DNA of 64,000 nt from Loripinus fragilis (taxonomy: Eukaryota; Mollusca; Bivalvia; Lucinida; Lucinidae): contig OZ026517.1 in assembly GCA_964019695.1 (NCBI GenBank), positions 78,967,252 to 79,031,251 of the forward strand, read 5' to 3'. Positions 23,310 through 33,546 of this stretch are shown one piece after another (positions within the stretch are counted from its first letter, which is position 1; every line of letters begins with the position of its first letter). The position numbers and the translations under genes are program-made. Under the pieces are notes generated by a model. It saw nothing but the letters and a program-made list of their open reading frames with translations, was not told the origin of the DNA and ran no database searches.

Positions 23310-23560
23310 ACGCGCCCGTGGGGTGGGGGTGGGGGGGTATACCCTCATTTTTTCTTTCTACGTAGACTTGGACCAAGCATCTACTGCTTACTCCCCAAAA
23401 ATATCAGAAGTATCAGGCACACCCCCAAAAATAATTGAAAGTTAGCAACCCAAAAAATATTCTGTATCTTGACCGTAAGGAAAATCCCTAGAATGTTTAG
23501 AAATAACTTCCAAAAATAGTCCAGTTTTGCAATGGCCCCCTAAAAATATCCAATTATTCA
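23310..23560 (-). repeat. CCCCAAAAATATC-rich dispersed repeat
   Basis: Repeated short motifs CCCCAAAAATA(T/A) and CCAAAAA. The segment GGACCAAGCATCTACTG to GTCCAGTTTTGC is the reverse complement of the block at 46,487-46,815 (TTGGTCCAAGC, TTTTTTGGGGT, AAACTGGACTG). Two copies of one dispersed repeat in opposite orientation. Confidence 0.75.
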
Positions 23561-23905
23561 TCATACATGTACATTGTGCGATTACAGGTCTAATTGTTTA
23601 TCTGAGCACTTCCACATTTTACATATGCGAGCAGCCAATGTTCAGGCGAGCCTGCGCATCCACGTAGGCTCATCTTAGCGGCTCGCCGATGCGATAAGTA
23701 CCAAAATCTCAATGTGTTTGCCAATGCTCGGTTTTGTATTATTTGTTTTCGTTTTATAAGGTATATTCAAGAGATGTCTCGCCCTTTATAATTCCAGTCT
23801 TGCACTTCCAGTGGTATAATACTGGTTTAAGACGACATGCAGGAAAGTATGATAATCTAGCAATCCGATACCTGATATTTAATCTCATATAAACGTAGTT
23901 GGCTA

Positions 23906-24190
23906 ATGATAGTCATACGAGCTTCTGTAAAACTTGTGAGCATGACTAGGAAAAGAAGGGTAACAATCACAGATAATTGGCCAGCTCAATGCACTACTAG
24001 AAAGAGTCAAACCACATTAAAGGATACAATAATTAAAGCACGTCATAAACTAAATGATTGCCAAACTTCAATGAAAGCACAAAAACTACTTCCTCTCTCT
24101 CACACACACACACACACACGCTATCAACAACAGTACAGTACCACAGCCTTAGAATGGACAGCAGCCACAGCAACAAGAAGTTTAAAATAA
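23906..24190 (+). repeat. Dispersed repeat (SEYDQE family relic)
   Basis: GAGCATGACTAGGAAAAG near 23,937 and ATCAACAACAGTACAGTACC with CTTAGAATGGACAGCAGCC near 24,126-24,165 match, in the same order, the repeat at 56,770-57,075. The 94-codon open frame spanning it is therefore repeat-derived. Confidence 0.6.
24094..24119. repeat. (CT)n(CA)n microsatellite
   Basis: Run of CTCTCTCT followed by nine or so CA dinucleotides. Confidence 0.9.
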
Positions 24191-24307
24191 CTAATACAAT
24201 AAGTATTTACTTAAACATTTTCACACAATCTGAGTTTTTTTCTGGGGACTTCGTCCTCTCCTTATGTCTGATAAATACGTTGTTGTAGTCTTAACCCCCC
24301 CCCCCCT

Positions 24308-24762
24308 CCCCATTCCACTGGACGGCGATTCCGCTACGATTCGAAATTTTGGTCAAAATGACACGAATCGTAGCAGAAACGGCAAAAGCGCAGTAGAAGC
24401 GTAGTACATGTAGAAGCGCAGTAGAAGCGCCTTGGTCGTAGTAGAAGCGTATCGGAATTTCAGATTCTATATAGAAAGTATACAAAAGCGCAACGAAAGC
24501 GTAGTTCCATCGCCAAGGTCGTAGCAAGGTCGCAGCTACATCGTCATCAGCGTAGACTAAGCGTAGCCAGATCTTCATTGTCGTAGTGGGATCGTAGCAG
24601 CAGCGTAGCGGAAGCGCAGTAGAAGCGTAGTGGAAGCGTACTGGAAGCGTCAAGTCCCCGAATCGTGTAGCTGTCTACGCTTCCGCGGCGATTTGGAACA
24701 AATTTAGAGAAAATCCTAGATCGCCATGGGCGTAGCGGAATCGCCGTCCAGTGGAATGGGGG
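24308..24762. mobile_element. ~455-bp element with 31-bp inverted termini and GTAGAAGCG-rich interior
   Basis: Left end CCCCATTCCACTGGACGGCG followed by ATTCCGCTACG; the right end is its perfect complement (CGTAGCGGAATCGCC then GTCCAGTGGAATGGGG). The interior is built from irregular repeats of GTAG(T/A)(G/A)GAAGCG and GGTCGTAG-like words over ~24,360-24,650. Minus-strand open frames of 120 and 81 codons are produced by this repetition and are not genes. The left terminus is preceded by a C-run. Confidence 0.85.
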
Positions 24763-25079
24763 TGTAAGCATCATCGGACACCAGGTAAACATGGTACATT
24801 TTCACAATGTATACAGTAGGTTCAAAGATAGATGAGAATTGTTGTAACCAAAAATATAAACTGTTCCAGTTAATGGGTATATTTTATACAGGTACATGTA
24901 TACAGCCTACACCGCCTCTACAATGTACCTGTATGATAAATTTACCGTTATTTATCTGTGTCTGTGGATAAAGGTATAGACCTATTCAAATCAGATTGCA
25001 TATAACAGTTCTGAATCTCTGAATGTAACTGTGCTGCTTCATATCAAAATTCATGTAGTGTAACTAATATTTCGGGAGT
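24763..25079. other. No supported feature
   Basis: Spacer between two repeats; nothing recognised. Confidence 0.35.
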
Positions 25080-26717
25080 GATGTTGTAAGAGAATTCAAA
25101 GATTGCCATTTTGGCAGCCATGTAGGATACAGGCAAATAATGATTTATGCAATTCTTAATCTACATGTAGCCCTGATGACTCCGTACAATCCGACATATG
25201 GTTCTGGAGGAGATGTTGTTTGAAAAAAAATGAAATGGCCGTCAGGAGAGCCTGTGACCTTGGATATCTGGATGAAAGGTGCTTAGCAATTCTGAATCTC
25301 CATGTTGCCCGCATGTTTCCTGCCAAGATCCAGCTAAATCCTACATATTGTTCGGGAGGAGATGTGATTTGAAGAACTTTTACGGCCATCTTGCCTACAA
25401 TAATATTAAAATTATGCTCTGATGCCTCCAGTCAATTCATTTCAATCTTACATAGTTTGGGTGAGGATGTCATTGAAGAATTTCAAGATGACTGCTGTGG
25501 CTGACTACGGAACGACATTTGCGTTTCTAAATCTTCCTATTGCCACGATATCTCCCACCAAATTTCGGTTCAATCCAACTTTTCGTTTGGTAAGAGATTT
25601 TGTTTGAAGAATTTCAAGATGGCTGACATCTTTGGCGTCAGAATTGAATGAATGTAGTATATTTGAGTTTCTGTGTTGCCCTGATACCTCCCACAAAGTT
25701 TCGGTTCAGTCCATCATTAATCTTTGGAAAGGACAAGGTCACATTGTTTACGAATTTCAAGATGGGTGCGATGGCGGCCATCTTGGAGAGCAGAATGGAA
25801 TGATCACTGCAATGCTGAATCCCAATGTGGCCTGTGTGCATACTACAAAGTGCTCAATATGACATATGGCTCTGGAGTAGATGTCATCTTTACATCTTCA
25901 GGATGGCTGTCATGGCGGTCTGACATTCTGCAGATAAGAACTATTTGTGCTATTTTGTAAGAGGGTAGTATGATTAATATTTCTCTAAAATTATTCAAAA
26001 GTTAGGCTAGTGGTTCAGGAGGGGATTTCGTTTAAAGATAATTCTATTTTCGTTTTCCAGTTTGTTCGACAAAGCATAACGGTTTGTGCTATATTGGTAG
26101 AGGGTATTATGTGGAACATTTCTGTGAAATTATTCTTAACTAATTTGGGCCAGTGGCTCATGAGGAGATACCATTTTAAGATATTTCTATTTTTAGCTCT
26201 GGTGGCTATTTTTCAGCAGAGCGGAACCGCTTGAGCAATTTTGGAAGAGGGCAATATGAGGATCATTTGTGTAAAATAATTTAGATTTTGGACCAGTGGT
26301 TTAAGAGATGTTGATTTCAGATGTGTTTTTTTAGCTCTGTCCGCCATTTTGTTTAGTTGAGCTAAACCATTTGTGCTATTTCAGTAGAGGGCAATACGAG
26401 AAACATTTGTGTGAAATTATTTTACATTCGGACCAGTGGCTCAGGAGAAGATGTCGTATAAAGATATTTCTATTTTTAGCCCTGGATCTCTAGCAGCCAA
26501 CTTGTTTGGGGTAGCCGAACAGTTTGTGCAGTTCTGAGAGGGCCTTCTGTGAAATTATTTTGCATTTGGGTCAGTGATTAAGGAGATGTGGTTTAAATAT
26601 AGTTCTAATTTTAGCCTTTGCGGCTATTTTGTTTTCGGCGAAGCAAAACGGATAGTGCAGTTTTGGGTAAAGGGCAGTATGACGAACATTTCAGTAAAAT
26701 TATTCTAAAGGGGCTCT
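25080..26717. repeat. Degenerate satellite, ~140-bp unit, left block
   Basis: A loose period of about 140 bp. Each unit has a GGAG-AGATGT-TTTxAAGA stretch followed by a GCCATTTTG/GATGGC-type stretch. From ~26,000 units are clearer: ACCAGTGGTTxAGGAG, AGATATTTCTATTTTTAGCTC, GCCATTTTGTT, TTTGTGCxxTTTxGGTAGAG. The block resumes at 28,758 after an insertion. Open frames within it (such as 25,632-25,862) are chance. Confidence 0.75.
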
Positions 26718-28757
26718 TTCATGGTATGGGAAATTAACATGGGAGTGTGCCCAGGCTTGGAATTTGATAATATTATGTTTATTAATTGTCTGGGGTATAA
26801 CTTTTATATTTATGGTGCATTTGAGATTTTATGCAATTCCATTGCTAATTTATGACGTCATGTATGATATCACTACAATACCTTTGGGTATCCAGTTATA
26901 ATCATTTCTAAAGTAATTGGCATATCATGTAACGGGCGCAGAAATGTTTTATTAAATAACTATATAATTTATAAGTTCGTTGATACTATAAATGGCTTTG
27001 TATGTATTAGGATAGCGGGTGGGCATTCATTTTTATGAGATGGGCCCCCAATTTTCAACTGTATATTTTGTATTCAGTCAAATTTGGAATTGAATTTTTT
27101 ACACTTTGCAGTCTTTGTCAAGATACCATTTCAACATATAAACTTTTCATATAAGTTAAGAATATGTAGACAAAATTTCATGAAATTCAAGGACCGGTAA
27201 CATATGTTTTTCAACTTAATGTAAACACATGGCACTGATTCATCGAAATGTAAAAAATACAATAATTATGTTTCAGTGTAAAACATACTTGAATTCTTGC
27301 TTAGTTTGAATCACCGTGCTAGTACGTTTATTGGTAGGAGTTGATATGTTCAGTATTTTTCCTTATTGCTGATTGGAAAAGAAAAAAAACAATATTCTTT
27401 GATATTAAGTGCCATGATTCTTATTTAATGAAGTGCTTACACAATAGTATTACCCAAAACGATACAATATGGTGACAACGGACTTACCACATCTAGTTTC
27501 GAACTTTAAAACAACATCTAGCCAATGTTACACTTAATATGTAACATTAATAAGAATTTTAATACATACAGAAGAGAAACTTTATGACAAGTCAGTTCAT
27601 ACAGGGGAGAAACCTTATATGTATGGTTTTATAATTGTAAGCCTCATTAATAAACCTGGTTCACAAGAATAACCCCCTGTCAAACCTATTGGTTAAAATT
27701 AACCATTTTGGTCACAGAGAACTCATGGCTTCAAAGGTATTGCTAAATTAATGCTTAAATCTTCTCTGTTTATTCTGTTTTGTAAAACTCATGCTGATTT
27801 TCATCAAATGGCAACATTTATTCTTTGGCTGAATGTATATTCCAGGCATACAGCTTCGTTTCTGGACCTCACTTATTCATGTAGAACACTGTTCTATGAT
27901 ACATTTGATATGACTCTTTACACTTAATCCTGGTCACGGCACCAAAATGTGGTTACTCTAGTTCAGTTAAGATGTAAAAGTAACATTTGGTCTCCTTGTT
28001 TACACACGTTTATTGATAGGATATTATGTTTATTAAACAATATCATGCAGGACTTGGGGAAGTGATACACATTGTCTTGGCCCCATAGTGCCATGACATG
28101 GGGCCATGACCTTTGGCATTTCCGGCCATTGAATCATTTGAAATTGTCTTAACATGTCTTTCTTTAAGTAAAGTGGAAGTAGATTTAAAAACAACCTCCT
28201 TCTGTCGAGTTATTGATTCATTTAAACTAAATGATTAATTTTGCTAAAACTGACCTATACCCATAAGAGGTAGGAAATGACAAATTTACCGGTTTTGGAT
28301 TTTCATGAAATTTGGCTCAGATCAGTAGGATATATATGGCATGTTTTTGTGATAATATGATATCTTGACAAAGACTAGAACATATCTGTCTTTGGAATTT
28401 AATGTTGAATGTTTTGTAAATTTTTGAAAAAAAAATATTGAAATTTTATAATCACTTCTTCAGAAAACGTAAACCATAATTTATCCAAATGGTTTCCTGG
28501 TATTAATATAATGCCTATGGTATTTTGGATCCAATCTAGATGACATATCATAGAAATAAACAAAACTATAGATTAAGGACATAGAAATTTAGACACAGGT
28601 GCCATCTCAAAGGTGGAGTACGTCAGGGTTGCCTCCTAGGCATTATTATTAACTATCTAATATAATACATACATTTTCATAGTTTGTATATAATGAGTCA
28701 TTATTATTCAAAGTTTAAAGAAAATCCATGCGTGGGCACAGATGCAAGTACCCCTTT
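26718..28757. mobile_element. ~2.0-kb insertion into the satellite array
   Basis: The satellite breaks off at AAAATTATTCTAAAG and resumes at AGTGGTCAATGAAGTGGTG. The intervening ~2.04 kb lacks the satellite. Inside it, 27,095-27,200 (GTCTTTGTCAAGATACCAT, ATTTCATGAAATTCAAGG, ACCGGTAA) is an inverted match to ~28,270-28,390, suggesting long inverted arms. A C2H2 zinc-finger relic lies between them. Exact ends and target duplication are unclear. Confidence 0.55.
27559..27640 (+). pseudogene. C2H2 zinc-finger relic (HTGEKPY linkers)
   Basis: Reading from 27,565: HTEEKLYDKSVHTGEKPYMY. This holds one degenerate and one intact H-T-G-E-K-P-Y linker, the hallmark between Krüppel-type C2H2 fingers. 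The upstream residues LIRILI resemble the end of a finger helix. No cysteine pairs or complete finger remain, and the two linkers are only ~12 residues apart where an intact array has 28, so most of a finger is deleted. Confidence 0.6.
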
Positions 28758-29225
28758 GGGTAAGTGGTCAATGAAGTGGTGTTTTATAAGATATTTCTAT
28801 TTTGAGTTCTGGTGGCCATTTTGTTCAGCGTTGCTTAACGCTTTATGTAATTTTGGTAGAAGTCATTGTTATATGAAGAAGCATTTCTGTAAAATATTTG
28901 AATTTGGACCAGTGGTTCAGGGGAGATGCTGTTTTACGGATATTCCTAATTTTAGCTCTGGTGACAATTGTATATAACAAAGCGGGACCATTTGTGCTTT
29001 TTTGGTAGTTCAGGAACAGTTCTGCCTTTTTTAGGGAATTTGGATAAGTGGTTCTGGGGGAGATATCGTTTTAAGATTTTTTTTTAAACAAAATAGCTCT
29101 GGTGGCCATTTTGTTCGGTGGACCAGATCCTATTTGTGCAATTTTGGTTGAGGATATCATGGGAAACATTCCTATGAAATTATCATAAATGATCGATCGA
29201 GGACCAGTGGTTCATAATAGTTTAA
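28758..29225. repeat. Degenerate satellite, ~140-bp unit, right block
   Basis: Same unit as 25,080-26,717: AAGATATTTCTATTTTGAG, TGGTGGCCATTTTGTTC, GGACCAGTGGTTCA. About three units. Confidence 0.7.
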
Positions 29226-29462
29226 AGAAAACGTTTCATGCACCACAGACTATACGAGCGGTGAACAAAGTAAAGACACAATAGCTCATTTTAAGACTTT
29301 GGCTCAGTTGAGCTGAAATGTGAAATGTTTGCAACTGCACACATATCATATTTTGACATTTCACAGGGATCTTACCTATCAATTTCTATTCTAACAAATT
29401 TCTTGAGTGTGGGTGAGTTAAAGTCTTTACATGGCTTAGCAATTATGTTTACAAGCTTTTTA
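29226..29462. other. No supported feature
   Basis: Short AT-rich spacer; nothing recognised. Confidence 0.3.
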
Positions 29463-29604
29463 TCGTCTGCTGATTATTTTCAAAATTAACTTTTCATTCA
29501 GGAATCCCATCAGAGTGTCAACTGGTTTGAATCCAGATCAGGCCCAACATAATGTCAGGCCTGATATGGGTCTAAACTGTTTTGCAAAGCTTATCAGCAG
29601 ACGA
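29463..29604. mobile_element. Short MITE with TCGTCTGCTGA tips
   Basis: Ends TCGTCTGCTGA and TCAGCAGACGA form inverted termini. A central hairpin CAGATCAGGCC / GGCCTGATATGGGTC is visible. Resembles the internal part of the TTAACCC MITEs (35,794 and others). Confidence 0.65.
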
Positions 29605-29973
29605 AACTTAAGAGTTGAATAAACGATCGAACAATGTAAGGGATAGCAAATACAAAGTATATTCCTAACCATTAGCTTACTTTGCTCCTGACTAAACAAA
29701 TGTAAATGTCTTCAGAAAAAAAAGTTTTACAACATGTAACACAAAATTCACCTCTGGAATCAAGTCTAAGCTTTAATAAAACTTGAGTCAGTTTACCAGT
29801 GAACAAATTATAACCAGATGTTATCATGTTTCTGCTTGTTGAGGTAACGGTACAGGTAATTCGTAATGGACTTTGAGAGAAATTGGTTTTATTCGAGAAA
29901 ATTTACCCTAGTCGTAGGAGTTTATTATTATGCATATTTGAGTCGACTGTAGTTACCAGAATATAAGGCGTTT
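29605..29973. other. No supported feature
   Basis: AT-rich; nothing recognised. Confidence 0.3.
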
Positions 29974-30918
29974 GAAGTTGGCCGGTAGTTGGTTATTCAG
30001 CTGGTTATTAGACATGACAGCCTGTCAGCGAAGTCTAATAACCGGCTGGATATTCAACTGGTAGATGGTTATTCAATTTGTGATCAGAATCGAACAACCA
30101 GCCGGGTATTCAGCTGGTAGATTGTTATTCAATTTTTGATCAGAATCGAACAACCAGTCGGGTATTCAGCTGGTAGATGGTTATTCAATTTGTGATCAGA
30201 ATGGAATAACCAGCCGGGTATTCAGCTGGTAGATGGTTATTCAATTTGTGATCAGAATGGAACAACCAGCTGGGTATTCAGCTGGTAGATGGTTATTCAA
30301 TTTGTGATCAGAATCGAATAACCAGCCGGGTATTCATCTGGTAGATGGTTATTCAATTTGTGATCAGAATCGAACAACCAGCCGGGTATTCAGCTGGTAG
30401 ATGGTTATTCAATTTGTGATCAGAATGGAACAACCAGCCGGTAGATGATTATTCAATTTGTGATCAGAATCGAATAACCAGCCGGGTATTCAGCTGGTAG
30501 ATGGTTATTCAATTTGTGATCAGAATCGAACAACCAGTCGGGTATTCAGCTGGTAGATGGTTATTCAATTTGTGATCAGAATCGAACAACCAGTCGGGTA
30601 TTCAGCTGGTAGATGGTTATTCAATTTTTGATCAGAATCGAAAAACCAGCCGGATATTCAGCTGATAGATAGTTATCAGTCGATTTGTGATTAGAATCAA
30701 ATAACCAGCCGGAAATACAGCTGGTAGATGGTTATTCGATTTGTGACCCAAGTCGAAAAACCCGCCGGATATTCAGATGGTAGATGGTTATTTAAATTGT
30801 GATCAGAATCGAATAACCATCTACCAGGTGAATACCCGACCGGTTATTAGACTTCACTGACAGGCTGCCATGTCTAATAACCAGCTGAATAAACAACTAC
30901 CAACTACTGGCCAACTTC
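29974..30918. mobile_element. Foldback element carrying a 56-bp minisatellite
   Basis: Left terminus GAAGTTGGCC, GTAGTTGGTTATTCAGCTGG, TTATTAGACATG, ACAGCCTGTCAG. Right terminus is the complement: CTGACAGGCTG, CATGTCTAATAACCAGCTGA, CTACTGGCCAACTTC. Arms are ~80-100 bp. The whole space between is a tandem array (30,037-30,820). Non-coding. Confidence 0.85.
30037..30820. repeat. 56-bp tandem array, ~14 units
   Basis: Unit of 56 bp (AACCAGCCGGGTATTCAGCT, GGTAGATGGTTATTCAATTT, GTGATCAGAATCGAAT). Each unit contains its own inverted pair GGTTATTC / GAATAACC, so each can fold. One unit near 30,430 is shortened; the last few units are more divergent. Confidence 0.92.
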
Positions 30919-31099
30919 ATAACGGATATTGTTATATATCTTATAAGTGTTTACTATATAAACGTGACGAGTTTCAATCGCTGACAGTTGTACATTTCAT
31001 CTAAATTTAACGTGTCGCAATGCGACTGATCGACTGATCGCTTCATTCCCATTAATATACATGGCAGCAGAGGGGTTCATTGCCATTTAAGCCCGCTCA

Positions 31100-31790
31100 A
31101 GGATACCGTCTGCAAGTTAAGATGCCGTCCATTGACCTTGACCTTGGGGTGATGGTCATATGAAATGCTGCCAAATACCCTCTACAGCATGTAAGCTGTA
31201 CAATACCAAAGTTTGAATTTGCTATGTCCAACGGTTTAGGAGGAATGGCATTTACAAAAAATCAACCTTGACCTTGGGCAAAGTCACATGAAACATTGAC
31301 CAGTATTCTCTACACCATGTGTCCGCTGCACCTGCAAAGTTTTAATTAGCTACACCCATCGGTTAAGGAGATGCATTTACAACAAAAAATATTATTTGAC
31401 CTTTGACACCGACATGGGGATTCAGATCAAACAAAACTCTGTCCAGTACCCACTACATCATATTACCTATGCACCTGAAAAGTTTGAAGCTGTTACATCC
31501 AGCAGTTTAGAAGATGCATTTACAAGAAAATACATTAATTACCTTTTACCTTGAGATTGGGCCGAAGTCACACGAATCATTGCCCAATACCCTCTCCATT
31601 ATGTTACCTATGAACCTGCAAGCTTTTAAGTTGCTACGTCCAACGGTTGAGAAGATGATACAGCTATATGTAATATATACTTGACCTTGAAGGTTGTACT
31701 AAACGTTGCTTAGTACCCTCTACACCTCGTGACCTATGCACCTGCAAAGTTTGAAGCTGCTACGTCCTATAGTTTAGGAGAAGATTCAGA
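31100..31790. repeat. Degenerate tandem repeat, ~135-bp unit, five units
   Basis: CACCTGCAAAGTTTxAAxxTGCTAC recurs near 31,201, 31,329, 31,472, 31,615 and 31,742. Between are (C/T)TTGACCTTGA and ACCCTCTACACCATGT motifs. A ~37-bp piece (TAGTACCCTCTACACCTCGT and GACCTATGCACCTGC) reappears at ~32,179-32,215. Confidence 0.75.
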
Positions 31791-32604
31791 AAAAAAATAA
31801 AACGTGTTAAACGCACGGACGTACCCACATTCATGGGTTTGTGGTAATTTTATTTATTTCGTCATGTATTTCAAAAGTTGACATGTACCTACATGTAAAC
31901 CACTTAGTGCCGCATTGTACCTGAGAATTTTCATTTAGCCATTTATAAACTTAAACCAATTTCAAATCGGTCACTTTTCTAACTCATTATTTCTGACCAA
32001 ACGCTAATAAAATTGAAATGAATTTTTGCCTATGTCAAACTACTATGTGCTTTTTAATGGGCAAACGTTTAGCGGTGTTTTTGAACAGTTTTTCTTTTAC
32101 TCCAAAGTTTTTGGGGTTAAAAATGCAAAAATCGACCTTTTTAAAGAAAAGATGGTTTTGAGAGTAGTTTTTTTTTTAGTACCCTCTACACCTCGTGACC
32201 TATGCACCTGCAAATTGGTCTGTATCACTTGATAAACACCAAACAATTGGAATTTTGCTTATGGTAGATTTTTTACGCATTTTTGAAAATGTTGCATTTG
32301 TCAATTTTTTCGAGATTTTTGAAATTCACCAGAAGCTCCTGGTAAAATTGTTAAATGCACTGTAATTTATTTGAACACTGTAGGCCAAATACAGTAGATC
32401 TTGATTGGTCCATTTTTGAAGATTAAAGTTTTACGACTACTGTACACTGAGAGTTTAAAAAAATCGATTTGGTAGCATTATGATTTTGTTTTTTCAATTT
32501 TCAGAGAAGAACGGTGACGTCTGGTGATGATGAATAATCGCTCAAAATTTTAATGCCGTGTCGTACAGAGCAGTGCAAATTCTCTATGTAAATTTTCAAG
32601 CTTA
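31791..32604. other. No supported gene
   Basis: AT-rich sequence with only the small satellite fragment noted at ~32,179-32,215. Confidence 0.4.
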
Positions 32605-33546
32605 AAGCTGAAGAACATCTAGCGATAAGGCGAATATTTTCCCTAGTTGACATGATTACAAACACCAAATTTTCAAATTGCCCTAATGTTTTTGAAATTG
32701 GTGTAGTTTGGCAGTAAAATATGCATAGAAGGCAACAAAATACGTTTCAAAGCGATTCACCATTTACAATACCGTGAAAACGTGCACTTTCTACTCCCAC
32801 CCCTCATTTTACGTCTTTATACTGGGTGCCGTTTAGGCCAAACTTTGAGTAAATGCATTGCTAGTTTTAAAAAAAGTAAAAGTGCAAAAATGTTAAGGAT
32901 AGGAGTGCTCTTCATTTCCCAAACCTAACTGTATTCCTTCTGCGCATGCGTACGAAATACACATAAAATTGTGGCATTTGTCATTGGAAAGATGTAAATG
33001 GTGTCTTTCAGTTTGTTTTTAGATGCTTTGCCCCCCCCCCCCCTAGACCCAAAATGCCCTTTACATATGTTGTAAATGTTTTTAGCGACATGTCGTTGTC
33101 CAAACGACATCTTGGGTCTAGGGGGGCAAAGCATCTAAAAATCAACTGAAAGACACCAGTTTCATATTTCCAATGACAAACGCCACAATTTCGGGTGTAT
33201 TTCGTACGCATGCGCAGAAGGAATACGGTAAGGTTTGGGAAATGAAGAGCACTCCTATCCTTAACATTTTAGCACTTTTACTTTTTTAAAACTAGCAATG
33301 CATTTACTCAAAATTTAGCCTAAACGGCACCCAGTATAACTACTTAAAAAGAGGGGTGGGAGTAGAAAGTGCACGTTTTCACGGCATTGTAAATGGTGAA
33401 TCGCGTTGAAACGTATTTTGCTGCCTACTATGCATATTTTACTGCTAAACTACACCAATTTCAAAAACATTAGGGCAATTTGAAAATTTGGTATTTGTAA
33501 TTATGTCAACTAGTGAAAATATACGCCTTATCGCTAGATGTTCTTT
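32605..33546. repeat. 0.94-kb palindrome, ~440-bp arms
   Basis: Left arm 32,605-33,054 and right arm 33,110-33,546 are reverse complements at high identity around a ~55-bp loop. Matched landmarks include AAGAACATCTAGCGATAAGG, CACCAATTTCAAAAACATTA, TATACTGGGTGCCGTTTAGG and CTTCTGCGCATGCGTACGAA. A C-run of 13 in the left arm matches a shorter G-run in the right arm. No long open frame spans it; minus-strand frames in the two arms are related by symmetry. Confidence 0.92.

Noticed and set aside
24291..24653. 120-codon minus-strand open frame
   Set aside because: Lies inside the GTAGAAGCG-word element; its protein is a readout of the repeated words and the TIR.
30037..30820. Resemblance to a CRISPR array (regular 56-bp periodicity)
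   Set aside because: There are no variable spacers; the whole 56-bp unit repeats, the array is in a foldback element, and the genome is eukaryotic.
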